Assembly (NCBI RefSeq): GCF_022829635.1
Contig: NZ_JAKSYO010000156.1
Location: 62,001 to 126,000 of the forward strand
Length of the DNA stretch: 64,000 nucleotides
Direction of reading: 5' to 3'
From: Methylobacterium sp. E-066
GTDB taxonomy: Bacteria > Pseudomonadota > Alphaproteobacteria > Rhizobiales > Beijerinckiaceae
A program made the position numbers and the translations under genes. Positions 35,291 through 43,250 of this stretch are shown here, in pieces; position 1 is the first letter of the stretch, and each line of letters opens with the position of its first letter. The notes under the pieces were generated by a model. It was given only the letters and a program-made list of their open reading frames with translations. It did not search any database and was not told the origin of the DNA.

Positions 35291-35533
35291 ATGACGATGA
35301 TCGGCTCCACGGTTCGGACACTGCTCGCGCCGCCGACGTGGCGAAGCCTCTGGGACAGGCTCCGAGCGATTGAGGACGCATTGGGCACGACCGAAGCGGA
35401 GATCCACGCCAGACGCATCTCAAAGCTCGAAGCGGGGATGGCCCAACTCTGCGCGCCCGCCGGGCTCCCGCCTCCTGTCGCCGCCAGAGAACTCGATCAC
35501 CCTGCGCCGCGGCGGTCAGCTCCAGCCCAATAA
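35291..35533 (+). CDS. Small hypothetical protein
   Basis: An 80-residue frame lies between the SMP-30-like gene and the alpha/beta hydrolase gene. The first 50 residues could form two amphipathic helices (WDRLRAIEDALGTTEAEIHARRISKLEAGM), and the tail is proline-rich. I recognise no family and the ribosome binding site is weak (CTGGGG). It may be a real small gene in the operon or a chance frame in high-GC DNA. Confidence 0.3.
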   Translation: MTMIGSTVRTLLAPPTWRSLWDRLRAIEDALGTTEAEIHARRISKLEAGMAQLCAPAGLPPPVAARELDHPAPRRSAPAQ

Positions 35534-35572
35534 TGGATCGTGCAGATCCGCTCGACCTCAGGAAGCGTTATC

Positions 35573-36469
35573 ATGACGAAGCAAACGAACGATGCCGTCG
35601 GGGATGCGGCTCTGAATTACACGCGCCGCTGGCTCGACGCGGGTGAGGTTTCCTTCGCCACTCTGCGGGACGGGACCCGGATACGCTATGTCCGGGCCGG
35701 CGAAGGGCCGGATCTCGTCTTGACGCACACCGTGCGCACGCAGCTTGATATCTTCCAGTTCGTGATCCCGCTGCTGTCGCGGCATTTCACCGTCTACGCT
35801 CTCGACCTGCCGGGTTTTGGTTGGTCGGACCTTCTGCCGGAGCACCCAAAGGACGAGCCGACACTCCGGGCGCAGCTTAAGGCGTTCCTGCAGGTCCTGG
35901 GCCTCCGCCGTCCGATCCTGGCCGGCGAGTCGATCGGCGCCACGCTCTCCCTCTCGCTGGCGGCGGAACTCGGCGACGGGGTGGATCGCGTCGTGGCCTT
36001 CAACACCTACGACTACCTGCCCGGTCTGGAGCGCGCCAACCTTCTCGCGTCCATCATCATCAAGAGCGTGCGCGCGCCCGTCATCGGTCCGATCTTCGCG
36101 TCAACGGAGAACCGCTCGATCACCGGCGGCATCATCAGAGGCGGCTTCCACGACCCGAAGAAACTGCCTGACGACCTGCTCGACGAGATCTCGCGTGTGG
36201 GCATGCGTCGCGATTACGGGAAGGGCATGCGGCGCCTTCTCAAGGCGCTTCCGAGCTTCGTCGCGGCCCGCCAGCGATACGGCAAGATCAAGGCTCCGGT
36301 GACGCTCGTCTGGGGCGAAAATGATTGGTCATCCAAAGAGGATCGTGCCGGCGTCGAACGCAACGTGCCCGAGCCGAAGGTCATCACCCTTGCGAATACC
36401 GGTCACTTCAGTGCGCTTGAGCGCCCTCAGGACTGGGCGAGCATCGTCATCGCCGCGGCACAGAACTGA
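35573..36469 (+). CDS. Alpha/beta-fold hydrolase
   Basis: The 298-residue product is a typical alpha/beta hydrolase. It has a strand-turn ahead of the core (GEGPDLVLTHTVRTQ, about 43-58), LDLPGFGWSD (78-86), and the nucleophile elbow LAGESIG with Ser120. A catalytic Asp lies in LVWGENDWSS, and the histidine in NTGHFSALERP near the C-terminus. There is no signal peptide. Esterase, C-C hydrolase or haloperoxidase-like activity cannot be distinguished. It is about 350 bp after the SMP-30-like gene on the same strand. ATG 35573 has AGGAAG about 9 nt upstream; an earlier ATG at 35540 lacks one. Confidence 0.86.
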   Translation: MTKQTNDAVGDAALNYTRRWLDAGEVSFATLRDGTRIRYVRAGEGPDLVLTHTVRTQLDIFQFVIPLLSRHFTVYALDLPGFGWSDLLPEHPKDEPTLRAQLKAFLQVLGLRRPILAGESIGATLSLSLAAELGDGVDRVVAFNTYDYLPGLERANLLASIIIKSVRAPVIGPIFASTENRSITGGIIRGGFHDPKKLPDDLLDEISRVGMRRDYGKGMRRLLKALPSFVAARQRYGKIKAPVTLVWGENDWSSKEDRAGVERNVPEPKVITLANTGHFSALERPQDWASIVIAAAQN

Positions 36470-36486
36470 ACGTCGATAACCTCGAT

Positions 36487-37260
36487 ATGCCTGATACGGC
36501 CATCGTCTCACCGGTTTTCGAGTTCGGGCGTTCATTGAACACCGAGATGCAGAGGCGACCTCCTGTCGGCGCCAGTGACCTGCCGGTGCGCCCTGAAGCG
36601 TCAAGTGGGCGGTCGTGTTCCGAACCGCTTCCGAGAGGTTCACGGATCCCTCGGGCGGCCAACGGTCTGTCTCGTCGAACCGTAGTGTTCGGCAGTGGAG
36701 CACTCATGCTTGCCGGCAACACCGCTCGCGGTGCCGGATCTTCTCCGAGAGGAGTAGGAGACCCGATGACGAACCCTGAGATATCGTCCGTTCCCGTCAC
36801 GACCGAGCACGTCCCGATCCGGTCCGCGAAGCCGTTCGAAGCGGTGAGGACGGCTTTGGAGGCCGCGCTGCCCAAGCTGGACAATGCCTACGTTCAGCTT
36901 CTGGCTTCCGGGAAGGTGGACGCGGCCCGCGATCTTTTGGGGAGGCAGGGCCCCCTCTCGATCTTCGGCACGCGAAATCATGGCCAGCTGCTGCAGATCG
37001 CCGGACTGCTGCAACGCCGGGCGATCCAGTATGACATTGGCAACCCGCTCACGGCCTCGATGATGACGCGACATGTCCTCTCATCCGCGCTCTACGCCCC
37101 GATCAGGGTGCTTCTGAGCGAAGATCAGGACGGACGCGTCGCCTTCGAATACGATCGGCCGAGGGCCAGTTTCGGTCAGTTCGGCGACAAGGACGTCGAC
37201 GCGGTGGCAGGCGAACTCGACGGACGCTTGATGGAGGTGCTGGTGGCTGCATCCACCTGA
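36487..37260 (+). CDS. DUF302-domain protein, possible Tat-exported form
   Basis: The C-terminal 150 residues form a DUF302 domain (KPFEAVRTALEAALPKLD, then HGQLLQIAGLLQRRAIQYDIGNP and SALYAPIRVLLSEDQD), a small alpha/beta fold of unknown role. Read from ATG 36487 the protein has 257 residues, with SRRTVVFGSGALMLAGNTARG at about 62-82, which resembles a twin-arginine signal far from the start. An internal ATG at 36766 has a better ribosome binding site (GTAGGAG, 5 nt upstream) and would give a cytoplasmic 164-residue DUF302 protein. Both may be made. It follows the alpha/beta hydrolase by 17 nt. Confidence 0.7.
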   Translation: MPDTAIVSPVFEFGRSLNTEMQRRPPVGASDLPVRPEASSGRSCSEPLPRGSRIPRAANGLSRRTVVFGSGALMLAGNTARGAGSSPRGVGDPMTNPEISSVPVTTEHVPIRSAKPFEAVRTALEAALPKLDNAYVQLLASGKVDAARDLLGRQGPLSIFGTRNHGQLLQIAGLLQRRAIQYDIGNPLTASMMTRHVLSSALYAPIRVLLSEDQDGRVAFEYDRPRASFGQFGDKDVDAVAGELDGRLMEVLVAAST

Positions 37261-37721
37261 AACGCGGCAGGACTCAGGGTCGCCAGTCGTGATGTGTCCG
37301 CGTCCCTAGCCTACCGATAGCGCGACCCCGTTACGGCCGCGGGCCGCGGCGATGGCTCTGCGCACCGATTCCATCGAGCGCGTCTTCGGTGATGGCCCTC
37401 GTGGCGGTCATGGCTCGAGAGCTCTCGCCACCCGGAGGCCCAAGGTGTCGAACGCCACGTTGATGTTGCGCTTGAAGCGAGCGGCCGCGCGGACGAACGC
37501 GCTCTCGTTTCTCTAGGAGCCGCCGGGTATCACGCCGCAGCTCGGATCGCCGCCCCCACGCCGCGCCGATCCGTCGCTCGGTACGCCATCATAGGTATCG
37601 TGCCAGCAGTCCTCGACCCCTGTTCGCCGATTTCGGCTCATCGCCGTTCAGTGATGGCGCGGTCCTTGGTCGACCGATCCCCAGTCTCGATGACCGTGTG
37701 CAAACGGCACTAATCCGTGCG
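37261..37721. other. Gene-free stretch with a sulfatase-modifying-factor remnant
   Basis: These 460 bp hold the minus-strand FGE-like remnant (37408-37620). Outside it, 37261-37407 and 37621-37721 show no recognisable gene. The promoter for the DUF302 direction is not needed here and the large molybdenum enzyme ends at 37722, so the stretch is a convergent gap. Confidence 0.5.
37408..37620 (-). pseudogene. C-terminal remnant of a formylglycine-generating-enzyme (SUMF1/EgtB-like) protein
   Basis: The minus strand reads VEDCWHDTYDGVPSDGSA, a glycine-rich turn, CGVIPGGS, an in-frame TAG (37513-37515), then RNESAFVRAAARFKRN and FDTLGLRVARALEP before a TGA (37408-37410). In intact family members the motif is GGSWRN...R....G FR, so the amber codon replaces the tryptophan of GGSW. 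Nothing upstream of about 37620 continues the domain (the usual GNVWEW is missing). It is a 5'-truncated, nonsense-mutated fragment. The family oxidises cysteine to formylglycine or acts on sulfonium/sulfoxide substrates. Confidence 0.65.
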
Positions 37722-39977
37722 TTACACGCCCGATAGCTTTTCCTTGGCGAGCGGCAGGCTCCGTACGCGACGGCCCGTGAGAGCTGCGACGGCGTTGACC
37801 ACGGCGGGCGGCACACCGGGAAGGCCTGGCTCGCCGATCCCGCCCATGGGGGCGCCGCTTTCCACGATGGTGACGTGCACGCGCGGCATCCGGTCCCGGT
37901 CGAGGATCGGGTAGGTGTCGTAGTTGCGGGCCTGCCGCGTTCCACCCTCGTAGACCACCTGCTCCAGCAGGGTCGCCGAAAGCCCGAGAGCGGCGGCGCC
38001 CTCGACTTGGCGTTTGACGATGGCCGGGTTGACGATGCTTCCCGGATCGATGGCGATCCAGAGGTCGTGGACCCGCGCCTCGCCATCCTTGAGCGACACC
38101 TCGGCGATGGCGGCGGTCTCCGAGCCGAAGGGCGAGGCCATGGAGACGCCGCGGGCCCGCCGGGTCCCGTCCGCGGCCTGGAACGGGCCGCGCTTCCAGC
38201 CGCCCGCGAGTTCGGCGACGACCTTGAGCAGCGTCGCGTGGCGCGGGCTGTCCTTCAGCAGCGCCATGCGCAGGGCGAACGGATCCTTGCCGCCGGCCTG
38301 TGCGACCTCGTCGAGGAAGCTCTCGTAGAAGAAGTCGTTCATCGAGTGCCCGACCGAGCGCCAGAAGGAGATGGTAACGGGATGCGCGACCTTCACGTAG
38401 TCGAGGCGCCGGTTCGGGATCGCGTAAGGCTTCTTGTCGAGGCCCTCGACCACGGAGGAGTCGACCGGCGCCTTGAAGATCGAGCTGAACCAGCGGCCGA
38501 TCGGCCCTTCTCCGACGGCGACGGTCTGGATCGCGAGGGGCATCCCGTCGGCCCCGAGTGCGGCGCGGAAGCGGGCGAAGCCGAGGGGCCGCACCGCATC
38601 CATGCCGAACTCCTCCTCGCGCGACCACAGCACCCGCACCGGCCGGCCCGTCGCCTTGGCGAGCAGGATCGCTTGCGGGAACGGATTGGACGAGCCGTAG
38701 TAGAAGTGGCGTCCGAAGAACCCGCCGAGCATCGGCGAGTGGATGCGCACCGCATCGGGCTGGATCCCGGCGACCTTGGCGGCCACGGATTGGAACAGCT
38801 CCGGCATCTGGTTCGGCAGCCAGACGTCCAGCGTGCCATCCCCATTGAAGCGGGCGATGGAGGATGGCGGTTCCAACTGGGCATGGGCTAGGTAGGGCGC
38901 GTCATATTCCGCCTCGACCACACGGCTTGCCTTGGCGAACGCTCCGGCGACGTCCCCCTCCGCCTCGGCCGATAATCCGGGCTCGCGCGTGGCCTTGAGG
39001 GCCGCCAGCATGGCAGCCGACGAGAACGTGCCCGAGACGGTGGCGAGGCCGTCGGCGGCGGGTTCTGTCCAGGCGACCTTCAAGGCCTCCACCGCCTTGC
39101 GAGCCCGCCACCAGCTGTCGGCGACCACCGCCACGGCGCCGGGCAGGCGGTGGATCGAGTGTACGCCCGGCATCGCCCTCACGACCGCCTCGTTGGTCAG
39201 CGCCTCGGGCTCGGTCCCGAGATGCGGCGCGTGCTGCACGGCGGCGTGGAGCATGCCCTCGACCTTCAGGTCGATCGCGTAGGTGGCCTTGCCCGTCGAC
39301 TTGTCGCGCATGTCGAGGCGGGCCATCGGCTTGCCGATGTAGCGGAAGTCCTTGGGGTCCTTGAGCGGCACGTCCTCGCGCGGCAGCAGGGCGAGGGCGG
39401 CCTCCGCCAGTTCGCCGTAGCCGAGACTACGATTCGAGGCCTTGTGCACCACCCGCCCGTCACTGGTGGTGAGCGTGTCCTGCTTGACGTCGAGTCGGGC
39501 GGCGGCGGCGCGCAGCAGCATCTCCCGGGCGGTGGCGCCGAGGCGGCGCATGACGGCGTAGCTCGATCGGGTCGAGAAGCTGCCGCCGGTCAGGCGCAAG
39601 CCGTTGACGACGGCGTAGTCCGGACCGGGCGGCGCGCATTCCACCACGAACCGGCTCGGTTCGAGGTCGAGCTCCTCGCCAATGGTCTGGGCGAGGCCGG
39701 TGTTGATGCCCTGCCCGCCCTCGACGAAGGGGCTCAGGAGCTTGACCGTGCCATCCGGGCGGATTTCGAGGAACGCGGCGATCCGCGTACCGGGCTTCGG
39801 GGCGATGGCCGCGGCGCCTTCCGCCTGTGCGAGGGCGGGATCCACCGGAAGTTCGACGCCGAGGAGCAGGGCGCCGCTCGCCGCGCCGAGGAAGCCGCGG
39901 CGAGAGAGGTTGCGTACCGGCTCCTGGCTCGCGGCCGACGTTGCGTGGGTGAGGCGCAGGGGGGTTAGATCGTTCAT
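37722..39977 (-). CDS. Molybdopterin-dependent oxidoreductase large subunit (isoquinoline 1-oxidoreductase/aldehyde dehydrogenase type)
   Basis: The 751-residue product belongs to the IorB/CoxL-like branch of the xanthine oxidase family. It has a twin-arginine signal near residues 25-48 (SRRGFLGAASGALLLG), then two Mo-binding domains. Conserved features are LSPFVEGGQGINTGLAQ, MLGGFFGRHFYYG and, near the C-terminus, GGIGEPGLPGVPPA with the catalytic glutamate. Such periplasmic enzymes hydroxylate N-heterocycles or oxidise aldehydes. The partner 2Fe-2S subunit is encoded 13 bp upstream. A c-type cytochrome subunit common in this group is not adjacent. The substrate is unknown. Confidence 0.88.
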   Translation of the reverse strand: MNDLTPLRLTHATSAASQEPVRNLSRRGFLGAASGALLLGVELPVDPALAQAEGAAAIAPKPGTRIAAFLEIRPDGTVKLLSPFVEGGQGINTGLAQTIGEELDLEPSRFVVECAPPGPDYAVVNGLRLTGGSFSTRSSYAVMRRLGATAREMLLRAAAARLDVKQDTLTTSDGRVVHKASNRSLGYGELAEAALALLPREDVPLKDPKDFRYIGKPMARLDMRDKSTGKATYAIDLKVEGMLHAAVQHAPHLGTEPEALTNEAVVRAMPGVHSIHRLPGAVAVVADSWWRARKAVEALKVAWTEPAADGLATVSGTFSSAAMLAALKATREPGLSAEAEGDVAGAFAKASRVVEAEYDAPYLAHAQLEPPSSIARFNGDGTLDVWLPNQMPELFQSVAAKVAGIQPDAVRIHSPMLGGFFGRHFYYGSSNPFPQAILLAKATGRPVRVLWSREEEFGMDAVRPLGFARFRAALGADGMPLAIQTVAVGEGPIGRWFSSIFKAPVDSSVVEGLDKKPYAIPNRRLDYVKVAHPVTISFWRSVGHSMNDFFYESFLDEVAQAGGKDPFALRMALLKDSPRHATLLKVVAELAGGWKRGPFQAADGTRRARGVSMASPFGSETAAIAEVSLKDGEARVHDLWIAIDPGSIVNPAIVKRQVEGAAALGLSATLLEQVVYEGGTRQARNYDTYPILDRDRMPRVHVTIVESGAPMGGIGEPGLPGVPPAVVNAVAALTGRRVRSLPLAKEKLSGV

Positions 39978-39990
39978 GGCGCGTTGCTCC

Positions 39991-40437
39991 TCAAGCCGCA
40001 GCCTGCCGCACGGCAGCGGCGATGGCGTTGTAGGTTCCGCACCGGCACAGGTTCGTCATCGCCTGTCCGATGTCGCCGTCGGTGGGTCTCGGGTTCTGCT
40101 GCAGGAGGGCGGTGGCGGCCATGACCTGACCGGACTGGCAGTAACCGCATTGCGGCACTTGCACGCCGACCCAGGCCTCCACGACCCGCTTGCCGACCGC
40201 GTCCTGCCCGATCGCCTCGATGGTCGTGATTTTGGCATCGCCGACGCTTTCCACCGGGATCTGGCACGACCGCGTGGCCTGCCCGTCGAGGATCACGGTG
40301 CAGGCCCCGCATTGACCGATGCCGCACCCGTACTTCGTGCCGGTGAGCCCAAGGGTGTCGCGCAAGACGAAGAGCAGAGGCGTATCGCCTTCGATATCCA
40401 GGTCGTGCCGCGTGCCGTTGATCGTGAGGGTCTGCAT
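39991..40437 (-). CDS. 2Fe-2S small subunit of the molybdenum hydroxylase
   Basis: The 148-residue product contains both [2Fe-2S] clusters of the family. The plant-ferredoxin type is bound by Cys38, 43, 46 and 58 (GCGIGQCGACTVILDG). The second cluster uses Cys97, 100, 131 and 133 (QCGYCQSG and LCRCG). It relays electrons from the molybdenum centre of the large subunit downstream. It carries no signal peptide itself and would be co-exported with the Tat-tagged large subunit. ATG 40437 starts the ferredoxin fold directly (MQTLTINGTRHDL). The MATE gene ends 10 bp upstream, so all three can be one transcript. Confidence 0.92.
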   Translation of the reverse strand: MQTLTINGTRHDLDIEGDTPLLFVLRDTLGLTGTKYGCGIGQCGACTVILDGQATRSCQIPVESVGDAKITTIEAIGQDAVGKRVVEAWVGVQVPQCGYCQSGQVMAATALLQQNPRPTDGDIGQAMTNLCRCGTYNAIAAAVRQAAA

Positions 40438-40447
40438 GATGCGGCTC

Positions 40448-41851
40448 CTAGGATTTCGCCGTGGCGGGGTAATCGTCGGCTCGGACCATGACGGGTCGGG
40501 AGGCCGGACGCGGGGGCAGCCAGGCGCCGAAGGCCAGCGACGCGGCGTTCCCGATTCCCATCGCGGCCAGTCCGAGACCGAGGGCGAGGAAGAGGCCGTT
40601 CGTCCCCCAGCCGAGGTGGAGCGCCAGGGCGCCGCCGCCGAGAGACACCAGGACCCGGAGGATGCCGGAAGCCAGGGGCCAGCCGACCTGGCCGGCCCCC
40701 TGCGCGGCGAAGTACAGCGCCAGGCCGAACCCGAAGAACCCGTAGAAGGGACCGACGATGCGCAGATACGCCGCCCCCGTCGCCAGCATGGCGGCATCGT
40801 CGCCGAACAGGCGCAGCCACGCATCCGGCGCCAGGGCTGCGGCGATGCCCAGCATCTCCGTGACGCATCCCGAGATGATCGCCCCGGTCCAGGCCGCGCG
40901 TCGCGCCCGATCGATGTCGCCGGCACCCGCCGCCGTGCCGACCATGGCTGAAAGCGGGGCGCCGAAGCCGAACACGATCGGGACCAGGAGATATTCGAGG
41001 CGCACGCCGGTGCCGTAGCCGGCGACCGCTCCCGGTCCCTGCTGTCCGACGAGACCGGTCGCCGTCGCGATCGTGACATTGGTGGTGACGGTGACCAGCG
41101 CCGAGACCGCACCGACCCGAAGGATCGCGGCGAGCGCCGCACCGGACAGCGCCGGTGGGCGCAGGGGCGGCCGGAGCACGCCGCGCCCCGACCACAGGTA
41201 GGTGGCGAAGATCGCCACGCCGACCGCGTAATAGACGAGCACCGCGACGCCGCCGCCGAAGATGCCGAGTTGCGGGATCGGCCCCCAGCCGAAGATCAGG
41301 GCCGGCGACAGCGGGACAAGCGCGACCGCTCCCCCGCACGTCACGGTGGCCGGCAGGCTCATGTTGCCGGTCCCCCGGATCACCGCGGCGAGCGCATTGA
41401 ACAGCCAGACCAGCAACGCGCCCGAGAACACGGCGGCGGAATAGGTCGTGGCCGCATCGAGGGATCCGCCCGTGCCGCCCATTGCCCGGAACAGGGCCGG
41501 TCCGAACGCCAAGGCCAGCGCCGTGGTGAGGATGCCGAGGGCCGCCGCGATGGCCACCGCATGCCATACCAGGCCGTTCGCCTCGTCCTGGCGACCGCCG
41601 CCAAGCGCGCGCGAGATCGCCGAGAGCATCCCGCCGCCGACCGCACCAGCGGAGACCATCTGCACGAACATCAGGATCGGGAAGACCAGGGCCATGCCGG
41701 CGAGGGCGTCTGTGCCGAGTTCGGCCACGAAGTAGGTCTCGATCAATCCGACCGAGGCCTGCACCACCGACATCAGGACGTTCGGGGCGGCCAGGCGCAG
41801 CAACGTCGGCGTGACCGGATCCTGCAGCAGGGCTCGTGTGCGCGCGTCCAT
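40448..41851 (-). CDS. MATE-family multidrug/toxin exporter
   Basis: The 467-residue product has twelve predicted transmembrane helices in two MatE halves (first half starting LLRLAAPNVLMSVVQASVGLIETYFV, second about residue 235). It would export cationic or amphipathic compounds in exchange for Na+ or H+. ATG 41851 is preferred: the in-frame TTG at 41941 lies inside the operator region. It is the first gene of a unit with the molybdenum hydroxylase subunits and is divergent from a MarR gene. A 17-bp inverted repeat between them implies MarR control of the whole unit, which would export and oxidise the same toxic compound. Confidence 0.9.
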   Translation of the reverse strand: MDARTRALLQDPVTPTLLRLAAPNVLMSVVQASVGLIETYFVAELGTDALAGMALVFPILMFVQMVSAGAVGGGMLSAISRALGGGRQDEANGLVWHAVAIAAALGILTTALALAFGPALFRAMGGTGGSLDAATTYSAAVFSGALLVWLFNALAAVIRGTGNMSLPATVTCGGAVALVPLSPALIFGWGPIPQLGIFGGGVAVLVYYAVGVAIFATYLWSGRGVLRPPLRPPALSGAALAAILRVGAVSALVTVTTNVTIATATGLVGQQGPGAVAGYGTGVRLEYLLVPIVFGFGAPLSAMVGTAAGAGDIDRARRAAWTGAIISGCVTEMLGIAAALAPDAWLRLFGDDAAMLATGAAYLRIVGPFYGFFGFGLALYFAAQGAGQVGWPLASGILRVLVSLGGGALALHLGWGTNGLFLALGLGLAAMGIGNAASLAFGAWLPPRPASRPVMVRADDYPATAKS

Positions 41852-41927
41852 CGTGTGACCTCGACGGCGATGGGGGCCGGCCCCGCGGCAATGCCGCGAT
41901 GGCGTGGCGCCCATATCGAACTTACAT

Positions 41928-41966
41928 AGGTGCATATGCAAGTTATTGGAACTTGCATATGCACCT
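41928..41966. promoter_or_regulatory. 17-bp perfect inverted repeat, MarR operator candidate
   Basis: AGGTGCATATGCAAGTT (41928-41944) and AACTTGCATATGCACCT (41950-41966) are exact reverse complements separated by ATTGG. Each arm contains the self-complementary TGCATATGCA, so the region offers two tandem palindromic half-sites within one larger dyad. It is centred between the MATE gene (start 41851) and the MarR gene (start 42074) in low-GC DNA that should also hold both promoters. Confidence 0.8.
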
Positions 41967-42073
41967 TCTTGCGCGGGTGGGTCAAGTTGCTCGCGGAGTC
42001 TCCGTCAGGACCGGGCAGCGCTCATTCGGAGCGGCGCGTGTACCCCGCTGCGCAATCGCGATAGGACGCGATC

Positions 42074-42547
42074 ATGACCAACGATCCGAGCACATGCAGC
42101 AACGCCGTCCTGCGTCAGGCCATGCGCCGCATCGGCCAGCTCTACGACGAGGCTCTCGCGCCGAGCGGTCTGCGCGCCACGCAGCATGGGCTGCTCGCGA
42201 CGGTTCGGAAGATGGGCTCGCCGACGATGCGGGAGCTCGCCGAACGGACCGTCATGGACCTGTCCGGCCTCAGTCACACGCTGAAGCCGCTGACGCGGGA
42301 CGGTTATCTTGAACTCGTTCCCGATCCGCGGGATGGTCGCGTCCGACGCATCACGTTGACTGAGAAGGGAGAGATCAAGCTCGGAGAGACAGCAAAGCTA
42401 TGGCGCGGGGCCCAGGATCGTTTCGAAGCGGTCTTTGGCAAGGAGCGAGCCGTCGCTCTCAGATCCGAGCTGCGCTTTCTGACCTCGCCCGAGTTTCAGG
42501 ACGCGTTCAACGACACCGGGGCGGAGACGAGGACTGTGACGCGTTGA
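42074..42547 (+). CDS. MarR-family transcriptional regulator
   Basis: The 157-residue product has the MarR winged helix-turn-helix (residues about 40-105: ATQHGLLATVRKMGSPTMRELAE and MDLSGLSHTLKPLTRDGYLELVPDPRDGRVRRITLT, which includes the wing with its DxRxxR motif). The dimerisation helices lie at both ends. Two cysteines and the N-terminal half might serve as a sensor. It diverges from the MATE-hydroxylase unit with a strong 17-bp dyad between the genes, so it is very likely the local repressor. The ATG at 42074 follows AGGACGCGATC. Confidence 0.9.
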   Translation: MTNDPSTCSNAVLRQAMRRIGQLYDEALAPSGLRATQHGLLATVRKMGSPTMRELAERTVMDLSGLSHTLKPLTRDGYLELVPDPRDGRVRRITLTEKGEIKLGETAKLWRGAQDRFEAVFGKERAVALRSELRFLTSPEFQDAFNDTGAETRTVTR

Positions 42548-42747
42548 GCAAGTGGCTTCCAGATCGACTGGTACGACCGTGCGGCGACCATTCGCTCCCC
42601 TGTACGGACGGAAGCCGGATTCGCATGACTGAACCGTCTCAGAGCTCGGACACGCGGTAGGCCCGCACGGTTTTCCTGGTAATCCGACGCGTCCCGTCCG
42701 AGGCAAGGGACGCGATCACGCCGCCAAAGTCGTTGGGTGTCGGACGA

Positions 42748-42838
42748 GATTAAGAGCCTCTCACAAAACGCCCGCTGCGCCGTCGCGCCCACAGGGAGAT
42801 CTCTTGGCGATCGGGCGTTTTGTGAGGTGCTCTTAATC
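42748..42838. mobile_element. MITE-like element with 27-bp terminal inverted repeats
   Basis: The left end (GATTAAGAGCCTCTCACAAA then ACGCCCG, 42748-42774) and the right end (CGGGCGTTTTGTGAG then GTGCTCTTAATC, 42812-42838) are inverted with 25 of 27 bases matching, enclosing 37 bp. There is no coding capacity. TTA/TAA at the boundaries fits a three-base target duplication of the kind made by IS5-group transposases, whose ends often read GAG...CTCACAAAA. A full-length parent element is not in the window. Confidence 0.6.
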
Positions 42839-43223
42839 GCTCACGCGACTTTCGCCGCTCGACCGGAAGTGAACATTCAAACTAAATCGGCCCGCCTCTC
42901 GTAGCGGATGGCGAGACGGCAGAACTGGGCGAATTAGGCCAAGGTCCCCTCATCCTGAGCGTGTCGAAGGATCGACGACTCACCTCTGACGTCCCAGCCG
43001 CTGGCTGCTCTCGATCCCGCGGCGGGCGACGCGGTGCTGGATGCGACGGCGGGTGAGTTCCATCGCGATTTCTACGATAGGCCGTTCCGACCAGAATGCT
43101 CGCACTGACGGGCACGGAAACGGAAAACTCAGGCGAGGCGCTTTGAGTTGGTGACGAGGTTTCGGCTCCGCGGGACTGACTGATCGTAGAACTCAGCTTC
43201 CTCACTCGACGATTGAGCAAAAA

Positions 43224-43250
43224 GCCCCGCCAGGGTCACGCTGGCCGGGC
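43224..43250. terminator. Bidirectional terminator-like hairpin
   Basis: GCCCCGCCAG and CTGGCCGGGC pair as a 10-bp stem with one mismatch around GGTCACG, flanked by AAAAA on the left and CTTTCG on the right. No gene ends immediately before it on either strand, so it may be what is left of a lost gene. Confidence 0.5.

Noticed and set aside
42990..43130. Frame reading ...LAALDPAAGDAVLDATAG..., reminiscent of a SAM-methyltransferase motif I.
   Set aside because: Only about 20 residues look similar, the glycine pattern is incomplete and the frame stops soon after; too weak to call even a pseudogene.
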